Assembly: GCA_937967645.1 (NCBI GenBank)
Contig: CALBTT010000004.1
Coordinates: 1-31,651 of the forward strand
Length of the DNA: 31,651 nt
Reading direction: 5' to 3'
Origin: an uncultured Zoogloea sp.
GTDB lineage: Bacteria; Pseudomonadota; Gammaproteobacteria; Burkholderiales; Rhodocyclaceae
A program made the translations under genes and the position numbers. Shown in pieces: positions 18,082 through 26,213 of the stretch (positions are counted from its first letter, which is position 1; each line of letters starts with the position of its first letter). Under the pieces are notes generated by a model, which saw only the letters and a program-made list of their open reading frames with translations, was not told the origin of the DNA and ran no database searches.

Positions 18082-18894
18082 TCAGCGGAGGCGCTTGTCC
18101 TGTTCGATCAGAGCGTAGGCCGAGTGGTTGTGGATGGATTCGAAGTTCTCGGATTCGACCACGTAGGCCACGACACGCGGCTCGTCATTGAGGCTGCCGG
18201 CCACATCGCGGACCATGTCTTCGACAAACTTCGGGTTGTCGTAGGCGCGCTCGGTCACGAACTTCTCGTCGGGGCGCTTGAGCAGCCCGTACAGCTCGCA
18301 GGAGGCCTGTGTCTCGACCAGCTGGACCAGCTCCTCGATCCACAGCAGGTCGTTGGTGACGGTGGTCACCGTGACGTGGGAGCGCTGGTTGTGGGCGCCA
18401 TAGGCGGAGATTTTCTTGGAGCAGGGGCACAGGCTGGTGACCGGCACCACCACCTTCATGGTGAACTCGTAGACGCCGCCCTCACGGATTTCGCCAATGA
18501 AGGTGACTTCGTAGTCCATGAGGCTCTGCACGCCGGATACCGGCGCGGCCTTGTTGATGAAGTAGGGGAAAGTCATCTCCACGTGGCCGGTCTCGGCTTC
18601 GAGCTTCTTGACCATCTCGCGCAGCATGGGCTCGAAGGACTGGACGGAGATCTCCCGCTCGTGGCTGTTGAGGATCTCCACGAAGCGCGACATGTGGGTG
18701 CCCTTGAAGTTGTGAGGCAGGCCGACATACATGTTGAAGACGGCAATGGTGTGCTGGACGCCGCTGCCGCTCTTGTCCATCACCTTGATGGGGTGCCGGA
18801 TCGATTTGATGCCGACCTTGTTGATGGCGAGGTGGCGGGAATCCGCGGAATTCTGTACGTCCGGGATGGGCGTGGGGGTGGCGCACGTGGTCAT
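18082..18894 (-). CDS. folE2: GTP cyclohydrolase FolE2 (type IB)
   Basis: Converts GTP to 7,8-dihydroneopterin triphosphate, the first step to folate, with metal tolerance broader than zinc-dependent FolE. The 270-residue protein starts MTTCATPTPIPDVQNSADSR, and IKSIRHPIKVMD follows. The catalytic Cys region is PVTSLCPCSKKIS, then YGAHNQRSHVTV; HNHSAYA is near the C-terminus. Type IB enzymes form tunnel-fold tetramers. An in-frame start at 18975 would add 27 residues of low similarity to the family and was rejected. It follows dxs after 87 bp on the same strand. In other bacteria folE2 is often Zur-controlled under zinc limitation, but I see no clear Zur box here. Confidence 0.96.
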   Translation of the reverse strand: MTTCATPTPIPDVQNSADSRHLAINKVGIKSIRHPIKVMDKSGSGVQHTIAVFNMYVGLPHNFKGTHMSRFVEILNSHEREISVQSFEPMLREMVKKLEAETGHVEMTFPYFINKAAPVSGVQSLMDYEVTFIGEIREGGVYEFTMKVVVPVTSLCPCSKKISAYGAHNQRSHVTVTTVTNDLLWIEELVQLVETQASCELYGLLKRPDEKFVTERAYDNPKFVEDMVRDVAGSLNDEPRVVAYVVESENFESIHNHSAYALIEQDKRLR

Positions 18895-18981
18895 GGTTGT
18901 ACTGTTCTCAAAGATCTCGTTGGGGAATGGGGATCTGTCGCCCCCCTGATCGTCCGATCCTAACATTCCCGACAAAAGCGC

Positions 18982-20880
18982 TCAACTATTCGCCCGATAG
19001 ACGGCTTCAATCCGCTGTGTGACGCTGGCGGCGTCGAGGCCGATCTCGGTCATCAGCTGGCTCTGGTCGCCATGGTCGATGAAGCGGTCGGGCAGGCCGA
19101 GCTGAAGTACCCGGGTGGTCTTGCCCGCCTCGTGCAGGACGCGTGCGACTTCGGTGCCGACCCCGCCGATGACGGCATTTTCCTCCAGGGTGACGAGAAG
19201 CTCGTGACGCCCGGCGAGATCGAGTATCAGATCCCGGTCGATGGGCTTGGCGAAGCGCATGTTCGCCACTGTGGCGTCGAGCTTCTCGCCGACCTGCAGG
19301 GCGGTACCGAGCAGGCTGCCGAAAGCGAGCAGGGCGGTCTTGCGGCCTTCCCGGCGGATCTCCCCCTTGCCGATCGTCACTCCGGTCATGACGGTCTGAG
19401 GCGTCACGCCCAGGCCGCTGCCACGGGGGTAGCGCACGGCGGTGGGGCCGTCGTGCTGGTAGGCGGTGTAGAGCATCTGCCGGCATTCGTTTTCATCGGC
19501 CGGGCAGAAGATCGTGAGGTTCGGTACGCACAGCAGGTAGGACAGGTCGAAGGCGCCATGGTGGGTGGCGCCGTCCGCGCCCACCAGGCCGGCCCGGTCG
19601 ATCGCCATCATGACCGGCAGGTTCTGCAGGGCGATGTCGTGGATCAGCTGGTCGTAGGCTCGCTGCAGGAAGGTGGAGTAGATCGCCACCACCGGCTTGA
19701 AGCCTTCGCAGGCCAGGCCGGCGCCGAAGGTCAGGGCGTGCTGTTCGGCGATCCCCACGTCGTAGTAGCGGTCCGGATACTCCTGGGCGAAGCGCACCAT
19801 GCCCGAACCTTCGCGCATCGCCGGGGTGATGGCGACGAGCTTGCGGTCTGCCGCGGCCATGTCGCACAGCCAGTCACCGAACACCTGGGTGTAGGTGAGT
19901 TTGCCGCCCCCCTTGCTGTCCTTGCCGGCGGGAATGCCTGCGGTGTGGTCGAATTTGGAGACGCCGTGGTACAGGATGGGGTCGGCTTCGGCCAGTTTGT
20001 AGCCTTGGCCCTTGCGGGTGATCACGTGCAGGAACTGCGGGCCCTTGAGGGTGCGCAGGTTTTGCAGGGTGGGGAGCAGGGCTTCGAGGTCGTGGCCGTC
20101 GATCGGGCCGATGTAGTTGAAGCCGAACTCCTCGAACATCGTGCCCGGCATGACCATGCCCTTGACGTGCTCCTCGGTGCGCTTGGCCAGTTCGAAGACG
20201 GGCGGGGGGAGGTTCTCGAGGAAGCGCTTGCCGATCTTGCGGGCGCCGTTGTAGATGCGTCCCGAGAGTAGCCGGGAGAGGTGCTTGTTGAGGGCCCCGA
20301 CCGGCGGCGAGATGGACATCTCGTTGTCGTTGAGGATGACCAGCAGATTGGTGTCGTGGATGTCGCCCGCGTTGTTGAGCGCCTCGAAGGCCATGCCGGC
20401 GGACATCGCGCCGTCGCCGATCACCGCGATGGCGCGCCGGTCCTCGCCGCGCAGGCGGGCGGCCTCGGCCATGCCGAGGGCGGCGGAGATCGAGGTGGAG
20501 GAGTGGGCGGTGCCGAAGGTGTCGTAGGTGCTTTCGGAGCGGCGCGGGAAGCCCGAGATGCCCTGGTACTGGCGCAGGCTGGCCATGCCCTCGCGGCGCC
20601 CGGTGAGGATCTTGTGGGCGTAGGTCTGGTGTCCCACATCCCAGACGATGCGATCGTCGGGGGTCTGGAAGACGTAATGGAGGGCGATGGTCAGCTCGAC
20701 GGTGCCGAGGTTGGACGACAGGTGGCCGCCAGTGCGGGAGACCGAGTCGATCAGGAAGCTGCGCAGTTCGTCGGCCAGCTGGGGGAGCTGGTCCGGATCG
20801 AGCTTGCGCAGGTCCGCGGGCGACGCGATGCTGCCGAGCAGGCTGGCGCGGGGTGAGGCGGGCTGCGTTCCGAGAGGCAT
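18982..20880 (-). CDS. dxs: 1-Deoxy-D-xylulose-5-phosphate synthase
   Basis: ThDP-dependent enzyme condensing pyruvate and glyceraldehyde 3-phosphate, the first step of the MEP isoprenoid pathway. It is 632 residues, normal for the family. The N-terminal domain has SRTGGHLSSNLGTVELT and the ThDP motif GDGAMSAGMAFEALNNAG. The central pyrimidine-binding domain has the catalytic Glu in VGIAEQHALTFGAGLA, then DRAGLVGADGATHHG. The C-terminal transketolase domain starts at about residue 500. It follows ispA after 45 bp, linking precursor supply to farnesyl diphosphate synthesis. Confidence 0.98.
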   Translation of the reverse strand: MPLGTQPASPRASLLGSIASPADLRKLDPDQLPQLADELRSFLIDSVSRTGGHLSSNLGTVELTIALHYVFQTPDDRIVWDVGHQTYAHKILTGRREGMASLRQYQGISGFPRRSESTYDTFGTAHSSTSISAALGMAEAARLRGEDRRAIAVIGDGAMSAGMAFEALNNAGDIHDTNLLVILNDNEMSISPPVGALNKHLSRLLSGRIYNGARKIGKRFLENLPPPVFELAKRTEEHVKGMVMPGTMFEEFGFNYIGPIDGHDLEALLPTLQNLRTLKGPQFLHVITRKGQGYKLAEADPILYHGVSKFDHTAGIPAGKDSKGGGKLTYTQVFGDWLCDMAAADRKLVAITPAMREGSGMVRFAQEYPDRYYDVGIAEQHALTFGAGLACEGFKPVVAIYSTFLQRAYDQLIHDIALQNLPVMMAIDRAGLVGADGATHHGAFDLSYLLCVPNLTIFCPADENECRQMLYTAYQHDGPTAVRYPRGSGLGVTPQTVMTGVTIGKGEIRREGRKTALLAFGSLLGTALQVGEKLDATVANMRFAKPIDRDLILDLAGRHELLVTLEENAVIGGVGTEVARVLHEAGKTTRVLQLGLPDRFIDHGDQSQLMTEIGLDAASVTQRIEAVYRANS

Positions 20881-20925
20881 TCCGGGTTACCGGGTCGTTA
20901 ATGGGTGTTCTTTGGGGCGGCTCGA

Positions 20926-21837
20926 TCAGAACTGACGGCGGATGATGAAGCGCGTGAGTTCCGAGAGGCGCTGGCCGGCGTCGCCGAAGGGGGCGAGGCG
21001 GGCGATGGCGTCCTGGCACATTTCCTCGGCGAGCTCCCGGGCGCGGGTGACGCCCAGCAGGCTCACATAGGTGGGCTTGTCGTTGGCGGCGTCCTTGCCG
21101 GCGGTCTTGCCGAGGGTGGCGGTGTCGGCCTCGGTGTCGAGGATGTCGTCCACTACCTGGAAAAGCAGGCCGATGACCTTGCCCACGTGGTCCAGCGTAT
21201 CCATCGCGGACTCGTCGAGGGCCTGGCCGCACTGGGCACCCAGGGCCACCGAGGCCCGGATCAGGGCGCCGGTCTTGTGGATGTGCATGAATTCAAGTTC
21301 TGCCAGGCTCAACTGCAGCCCGACCGAGGCGAGGTCGATGGCCTGGCCGCCGGCCATCCCCCTGGAGCCCGTGGCAATCGCCAGCTGGCGGATCATGCCC
21401 AGCTGACGCACCGGGTCGTCGCACAGGGGGGCGTCGGCCACATGCTGGAAAGCCAGGGTCTGCAGGGCGTCGCCGACCAGCAGCGCGGTGGCTTCATCGA
21501 ACTGCACATGCACGGTGGGCTTGCCCCGGCGCAGGACGTCGTCGTCCATGCAGGGCATGTCGTCATGGACCAGCGAATAGGCGTGGATCATCTCGAGGGC
21601 GCAGGCCACTCGGTCGAGGCGTTCGGGGGCGGCGCCGGTGAGCTGCCCGGCGGCATGCACAAGCAGGGGGCGGACGCGCTTGCCTCCGCCGAGCACGGCG
21701 TAGCGCATGGCTTCGTGCAGGCGGGTGGGGGCGATCTCCGCCGGCGGCAGGGCCCGGTCGAGGGCGTCTTCGGTGCGGGCCTGGATGTCGGCCATCCACA
21801 GGCCAAAGTTCTTCTGGCCGGAATTGTTGTCACTCAT
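20926..21837 (-). CDS. ispA: Farnesyl diphosphate synthase (polyprenyl synthetase)
   Basis: Makes geranyl and farnesyl diphosphate from IPP and DMAPP, feeding undecaprenyl phosphate, quinone side chains and possibly hopanoids. It is 303 residues and all-helical. The first Asp-rich motif is LVHDDMPCMDDDVLRRGKPT and the second is QVVDDILDTEADTATLGK followed by KDAANDKPTYVSLLG. The small side chains before the first motif fit a C15 product rather than longer chains. Its start overlaps the xseB stop by 8 bp. Confidence 0.96.
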   Translation of the reverse strand: MSDNNSGQKNFGLWMADIQARTEDALDRALPPAEIAPTRLHEAMRYAVLGGGKRVRPLLVHAAGQLTGAAPERLDRVACALEMIHAYSLVHDDMPCMDDDVLRRGKPTVHVQFDEATALLVGDALQTLAFQHVADAPLCDDPVRQLGMIRQLAIATGSRGMAGGQAIDLASVGLQLSLAELEFMHIHKTGALIRASVALGAQCGQALDESAMDTLDHVGKVIGLLFQVVDDILDTEADTATLGKTAGKDAANDKPTYVSLLGVTRARELAEEMCQDAIARLAPFGDAGQRLSELTRFIIRRQF

Positions 21838-22051
21838 GATGCGGGGCCTCCGGGGCTGTGGCTTCGATCACGCGGATGCTCTGCTCCGCGTGTGACAGCA
21901 GATCCTGGCACTGCCGCAGCAGCTGGGTGCCGCGCTGATAGGCGGCGAGGGCCTGGTCGAGGGGAAGCTGGCCGTTTTCCATTTCCTGAACGATGGATTC
22001 CAGTTCGGAAACAGCTGTTTCGAAACTCGGTGACTTGGAGTTCTTGACCAT
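21830..22051 (-). CDS. xseB: Exodeoxyribonuclease VII small subunit
   Basis: Small subunit that binds XseA to form ExoVII, which degrades single-stranded DNA in both directions. It is 73 residues with the family coiled-coil pattern FETAVSELESIVQEMENGQL and LDQALAAYQRGTQLLRQCQD. It is the first gene of the leftward xseB-ispA-dxs-folE2 unit. The xseA gene is not in the window. Linkage of xseB with ispA and dxs is widespread in Proteobacteria. Confidence 0.96.
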   Translation of the reverse strand: MVKNSKSPSFETAVSELESIVQEMENGQLPLDQALAAYQRGTQLLRQCQDLLSHAEQSIRVIEATAPEAPHHE

Positions 22052-22082
22052 GCGTGGCCGGATTTTACGTGGGGAAACCGTA

Positions 22083-22112
22083 AAAATAGCCTATGGCCGG
22101 GCTTCAGGTCAA
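22083..22112 (-). promoter_or_regulatory. Predicted promoter for xseB-ispA-dxs-folE2
   Basis: On the minus strand, TTGACC (22112-22107), an 18-bp spacer, then TATTTT (22088-22083). Expected start near 22076, about 25 nt before the xseB ATG. The opposite strand carries an AT-rich TACTATAGAAT stretch at 22121-22131 that may serve the divergent Rieske gene. Confidence 0.4.
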
Positions 22113-22178
22113 ACGCGTAATACTATAGAATCCCGTGTTTAACGTTTCGGGCTTTCGCTTTGAATCAGGGGGTTCGGG

Positions 22179-23285
22179 ATGTCTGACATCGCTTCTCAGG
22201 CACTTCTCTCGCCGGCCGCCAGCCAGCTGCCGGTATCGTGGTATTTCGACGAAAAGATCTTCGAATTGGAGAAGCGCCTCCTCTTCGATGCCGGTCCCGG
22301 CTACGTCGGCCACGAGCTGATGGTGCCGGAAGTCAATCAGTACCGCTCCCTTGAGTGGGCGGACCACGCGCGGCTGTTGATCAACCGCGAGGACGGTTTC
22401 TACCAGATGTCCAACATCTGCCGTCATCGCCAGGCGATCATGCTCGAGGGGTCCGGCACGGCCGAACGGAACATCGTCTGCCCGATCCACCGCTGGACCT
22501 ACAACCCGGACGGTCTGCTGATCGGTGCGCCGCATTTCGCCGACAAGCCCTGCCTCAACCTCAAGCGCGACAAGCTCGAAAGCTGGCATGGCCTGCTGTT
22601 CAAAGGGCCGCGCTCGGCCAACGCCGATCTGGCGGGGATGCAGGTTGCCAAGGAGCTGGATTTTGCGGGCTACAAGCTCGACAAGGTCGAGATCCACGAG
22701 TGCAACTACAACTGGAAGACCTTCATCGAGGTTTACCTCGAGGACTACCACGTTGTGCCCTTCCACCCGGGGCTCGGCCAGTTCGTCACCTGCGACGACC
22801 TGACCTGGCAGTTCGGCGAATGGTATTCCGTGCAGCGGGTCGGCATCACCTCCCTGCAGAAGCCGGGCTCGCCCACCTACAAGCGCTGGCATGAGTCCGT
22901 GCTGGCCTATCACGGTGGCGAGATGCCGAAGCATGGCGCCATCTGGCTGACCTACTTCCCGAATATCATGGTGGAGTGGTATCCGCACGTGCTGGTGGTG
23001 AGCACCCTGATTCCGACGGATGTGAACAAGACCACCAACGTGGTGGAGTTCTACTATCCGGAAGACATCCTCGAGTTCGAGCGCGAGTTCGTCGAGGCTG
23101 AGCAGGCTGCCTACATGGAGACCGCCATCGAGGACGACGACATCGGCGAGCGCATGGACCGTGGCCGTCTGGCCCTGCTGCGGGAAGGTCGCAACGAGGT
23201 CGGTCCGTATCAGTCGCCCTACGAGGACGGGATGCAGCATTTCCACGAGTTCTACCGGCGGATCATGCAGCCGCATCTCGGCTGA
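22179..23285 (+). CDS. Rieske-type aromatic ring-hydroxylating oxygenase alpha subunit, substrate unknown
   Basis: A 368-residue oxygenase alpha subunit. The Rieske 2Fe-2S ligands are C81, H83, C101 and H104 (CRH and, after 17 residues, CPIH). The mononuclear iron site has NYNWKTFIEVYLEDYHVVPFHP, with H191 and H196 as the likely facial-triad histidines; the carboxylate ligand was not placed with confidence. There is no signal peptide, so it is cytoplasmic. No beta subunit, ferredoxin or reductase gene lies nearby, so electrons must come from elsewhere. It diverges from xseB-ispA-dxs-folE2 and is followed by a strong terminator. I recall similar genes beside this operon in other betaproteobacteria. 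Family is certain, substrate unknown. Confidence 0.92.
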   Translation: MSDIASQALLSPAASQLPVSWYFDEKIFELEKRLLFDAGPGYVGHELMVPEVNQYRSLEWADHARLLINREDGFYQMSNICRHRQAIMLEGSGTAERNIVCPIHRWTYNPDGLLIGAPHFADKPCLNLKRDKLESWHGLLFKGPRSANADLAGMQVAKELDFAGYKLDKVEIHECNYNWKTFIEVYLEDYHVVPFHPGLGQFVTCDDLTWQFGEWYSVQRVGITSLQKPGSPTYKRWHESVLAYHGGEMPKHGAIWLTYFPNIMVEWYPHVLVVSTLIPTDVNKTTNVVEFYYPEDILEFEREFVEAEQAAYMETAIEDDDIGERMDRGRLALLREGRNEVGPYQSPYEDGMQHFHEFYRRIMQPHLG

Positions 23286-23302
23286 AACAGCCTGGATTGA
23301 TC

Positions 23303-23338
23303 AATAAAAATGGGAGCCTCAGGGCTCCCATTTTTATT
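23303..23338. terminator. Bidirectional terminator between the Rieske and TolC-family genes
   Basis: A perfect 16-bp inverted repeat (AATAAAAATGGGAGCC with its complement) around a TCAG loop, with A/T runs at both ends. It serves both convergent genes. Confidence 0.92.
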
Positions 23339-23381
23339 GCCTGTGCGGCGGCGGCCCCCTGACCGGGGGCCGTGCTGCGGC

Positions 23382-25208
23382 TCAGCGATTGGACTCGCGG
23401 ACGATCTTCCACTGACCGTTCTCGAGTTCGTAGTGCAAGGTCTTGGACATGCTGTCGGTGAAGTCGGCGGAGCGGTAGTTCTGGGTGAAGCTGGCTTCCG
23501 ACGCCGTGGGCGACACGCGACGTACGGTGATGCCGTCGACACTCACGTTGATCTCGCCCGGCTTGGCGAGCCGCTTCTCGCGCTGGCCCAGCCAGGCTTC
23601 GAGGCTGCCCTGCTCGGGCTTGAAGTTGCTCGAGTAGAAGGCCTTGTAGCCCTTGAAGTCCTTGGCCGACCAGGCGGCTGCCCAGGCCTTGACCTGTGCT
23701 TCCACACCGCTGGCGGCTGCCGGTGCAGCGGCCGGGGCGGCCGGCTGGGCGGGAGCCGGAACAGGCAGGGGCACGGCAGCAGGCTGCGGACGTCCCTGGA
23801 GAGCGCCGACGGTGTCGAGCGGCGGCACTTCAGGCAGTTCGGTGCTGCATTGCACGGCCTCGTCGGCGGCTTCGCCCTGGCTGCTGGCGGCCTCTTCCGG
23901 GGCGTTGCGGCTCACCGGCGTGAGTTGCACGCTGGGCAGGATGGTGTGGGTCTGGGTGAGGACGCGCAGCTCGGCCTGGACCAGGTCGTAGCGCGCGCGA
24001 GCGGTGGCGCGCTTGGCGTCGAACAGCTCGTTCTCGGTGTTGAGGACGTCGAGCAGGCTGCGCTGGCCGATGTCGAACTGCTGGCGGTAGGCGTCGCGGG
24101 CCTTTTCGGTGGAGAGTTGGTGCTGCTCGAGGTAGATCAGCTGTTCCTTGAGCTTCTTCACGTCGTTCCAGGCGATGGCGGTCTGCTGGCGAACGTCGCG
24201 GCAGGCCTTGTCGCGCAGGTCGGTGGCGTTATAGAGCTGTTCGTGGGACTGGCGGACGCGGGCCTCGTCGGAACCGCCCTTGTAGAGGTTCCAGTTGAGC
24301 AGGATCTGCAGTGCGGTGCTGGTGGTCTCGCCGGTCACGCCCAGCAGGTTGCGGTCCATGCCGGTGCTGGCGCGCAACTCGACGGTGGGCAGGTTGTTGG
24401 CGCGCTGTACGTCGATGTTGGCACGGGACGCGCGGATGTTCGACACCGCGGCGCGGAAGGAGGGATTCTCCACCACCGCCTGGCGCAACACGTCCTTCTC
24501 GGTGGGCAGCTTGCTGGCGAAGGAGGGGACGCTCTCCAGCTTGTCGGCAGGGGCTTCGCCGACGACGCGCTGGTAACGCTGGCTGACGTCGTGCAGGTTG
24601 GAGCTTTCGGTCAGCCAGTTGGACTGGGCCAGGGCGAGACGGCCGAAGGCCTGCTCCAGGTCCACACGGCGGCCGACGCCGGCTTTCACGCGGCGCTCGA
24701 TCTGATCGACAGTCTCCTTGTGGATGGCCCAGTTCTCCTGGGCCAGCTTGGCCAGGTCACGGTAGCGCTGGACGTCGAGGTAGGCGCGCGCCGCTTCATA
24801 GGCCGTCTCGTCGGTGGTGCCGAGGAGCTCGTAGTAGCGGACGGCACGGGCAAAGCCCAGGCGCTTGATGTCGTTGCTGGTGGCGAAGCCGTCGAAAATC
24901 AGCTGGCGCAGTTGCAGCTGGTAGCCGGGGCGGTTGTAGCTGTCAGCCGGTGCGGCGGGGGTGTCACGCCGCTCGCGGCCGGTGTAGCCCTGCAGGTCGA
25001 TCCGCGGAAAGAGCCCTCCGCGGGCAATATCACGCTCGGCATCCGAGGCCTGATAGTTGTGCAGGCGCGCCAGGACTTCCGGATTGCGCAGGACTGCCTT
25101 CTCGATCGCGTCGGGCAGGGTGCCCGGGGTGCCCGCATGCGCTGCGGACAGGGTCAGGAAGGAGAGTGCCAGACTGGCGGAGAGCTTCGTAAGCGTGGGC
25201 ATGGTCAT
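23382..25208 (-). CDS. TolC-family outer-membrane channel with C-terminal NTF2/SnoaL-like domain (LapE-type)
   Basis: Outer-membrane efflux/type I secretion duct. The start MTMPTLTKL leads into a signal peptide ending AAHA, near residue 25. Residues about 27-430 have the two-fold TolC repeat: LPDAIEKAVLRNPEVLA opens the first half, and VLRQAVVENPSFRAAVSNIR the second; GQRSLLDVLNTENELFDAKR is the classic second-half helix. A Pro/Ala-rich linker (about 455-500) follows. Then comes a domain of about 105 residues, VKAWAAAWSAKDFKGYKAFY to LENGQWKIVRESNR, resembling NTF2/SnoaL-like domains of the DUF4440 or Cds6 type. At 608 residues it is much longer than plain LapE/TolC (about 450). Placed beside lapG, lapD and the adhesin, it is the likely exit duct for the adhesin. 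The fusion is unusual. Confidence 0.9.
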   Translation of the reverse strand: MTMPTLTKLSASLALSFLTLSAAHAGTPGTLPDAIEKAVLRNPEVLARLHNYQASDAERDIARGGLFPRIDLQGYTGRERRDTPAAPADSYNRPGYQLQLRQLIFDGFATSNDIKRLGFARAVRYYELLGTTDETAYEAARAYLDVQRYRDLAKLAQENWAIHKETVDQIERRVKAGVGRRVDLEQAFGRLALAQSNWLTESSNLHDVSQRYQRVVGEAPADKLESVPSFASKLPTEKDVLRQAVVENPSFRAAVSNIRASRANIDVQRANNLPTVELRASTGMDRNLLGVTGETTSTALQILLNWNLYKGGSDEARVRQSHEQLYNATDLRDKACRDVRQQTAIAWNDVKKLKEQLIYLEQHQLSTEKARDAYRQQFDIGQRSLLDVLNTENELFDAKRATARARYDLVQAELRVLTQTHTILPSVQLTPVSRNAPEEAASSQGEAADEAVQCSTELPEVPPLDTVGALQGRPQPAAVPLPVPAPAQPAAPAAAPAAASGVEAQVKAWAAAWSAKDFKGYKAFYSSNFKPEQGSLEAWLGQREKRLAKPGEINVSVDGITVRRVSPTASEASFTQNYRSADFTDSMSKTLHYELENGQWKIVRESNR

Positions 25209-25555
25209 CTCGGTAGAGGGAGATTCGGGTAGCACTTCAAGGTCTAACAATGAAGTTTGCGGAGACGATTCCGCAAGGCACACGGATTCTATTCGGCGAC
25301 TTCCGCATTTCCCGAGAATTATTTGCGTTTTCACGTGAGACAAAGTCCGTCATGCGTGTTTTGAATTAATTTTTCACAATTGCCGATACCCCGCGGCGGG
25401 ACTCAATTTTCCTGGCGTCGAGCCGTTGATTCATGGTGGCGCGCGTCCTCCCCCTGATATTCGCGATATTTCGCACAGATACCGGTTCCGCATTCTTGAT
25501 GGCTTCAGGCGATTCCTCGGGTTTCATTTCACGCCAATTCCTGTTCCGTTGCCGG
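25209..25555. other. Divergent intergenic region between the TolC-family gene and lapG
   Basis: A 347-bp gene-free stretch, the longest in the window and more AT-rich than its surroundings around 25300-25390. It contains TCACGTGA (25331-25338), a perfect 8-bp palindrome. It also contains an inverted repeat, TTGCGGA and TCCGCAA (25257-25263 and 25270-25276), in what would be the 5' leader of the TolC-family gene. Promoters for both directions must lie here, but I could not pick convincing -35/-10 pairs. In-frame extensions of both genes enter it and look non-coding. Confidence 0.5.
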
Positions 25556-26203
25556 ATGGGATGGTCTGGAATGCTGATGGGATTGTGGGCGATTCTGGTG
25601 TCCGCCGGCTTCGATGTGGACAGGATGGAGGCGGTCGCCCAGCAGCGCTTTGGCGCGGTGGCGGGCGAGGCCGTGGAGGCCTGGCGTACGGCCATGGCGG
25701 GGTGGCGTGACCAGGCCGAGCCGGAGCAGCTCCGCAGGGTCAATGAGTATTTCAACCGCCGGATCCGTTTTGCCGATGACTCGGTGGTGTGGTCCCAGAC
25801 CGATTACTGGGCGACGCCGCTGGAAACCATCGGGCGGGGCGCCGGTGATTGCGAGGATTTCGTTTTCGCCAAGTATTTCAGCCTGAGGGAGCTCGGTGTC
25901 CCTGAGGCCCGCCTGCGCATGACCTACGTGCGTGCGCGTATCGGTGGACCCAGCAGCAGTGTGACCCAGGCCCATATGGTCCTGAGCTACTACGCGTCGC
26001 CGGAGGCGGTCCCGCTGGTGCTTGACAATCTCATTACCGAGATCCGCCCGGCAACGGCGCGACCGGATCTGGCGCCCGTTTTCAGTTTCAACATGCAGGG
26101 CGTTTTCTTGGGAGGCGCCGCCCAGGCGACGAGCCCGGTGGACCGGGTGTCCCGCTGGCGGGAGTTGCTCCTGAGAATGCGTTCGGAAGGCTATACGCCA
26201 TGA
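25556..26203 (+). CDS. lapG: LapG-type periplasmic cysteine protease (transglutaminase-like)
   Basis: Calcium-dependent cysteine protease that cuts the N-terminal region of LapA-type adhesins and releases the cell from the surface; it is held inactive by LapD when c-di-GMP is high. The catalytic triad is visible: C99 in RGAGDCEDF, H140 in QAHMVL and D157 in LVLDNL. The family stretch QTDYWATPLETIG precedes the Cys. The C-terminus (VDRVSRWRELLLRMRSEGY) matches LapG proteins. The N-terminus from ATG 25556 (MGWSGMLMGLWAILVSAG) is hydrophobic, as expected for export. The start is uncertain: in-frame ATGs at 25499 and 25571 are alternatives and none has a good Shine-Dalgarno. The lapD gene follows after 10 bp. 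Confidence 0.94.
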   Translation: MGWSGMLMGLWAILVSAGFDVDRMEAVAQQRFGAVAGEAVEAWRTAMAGWRDQAEPEQLRRVNEYFNRRIRFADDSVVWSQTDYWATPLETIGRGAGDCEDFVFAKYFSLRELGVPEARLRMTYVRARIGGPSSSVTQAHMVLSYYASPEAVPLVLDNLITEIRPATARPDLAPVFSFNMQGVFLGGAAQATSPVDRVSRWRELLLRMRSEGYTP

Positions 26204-26213
26204 AGGAAAAACA

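Noticed and set aside
19072..20271. 399-codon frame antisense to dxs
   Set aside because: Antisense shadow of dxs with low-complexity Gly/Ala/Val composition.
23310..25232. 640-codon frame antisense to the TolC-family gene
   Set aside because: It starts inside the terminator and has repetitive Gly/Leu/Val composition, while the opposite strand has clear TolC repeats and a signal peptide.
25209..25343. Upstream start of the TolC-family gene at 25343
   Set aside because: It would place 45 polar residues before a clear signal peptide that starts at the later ATG.
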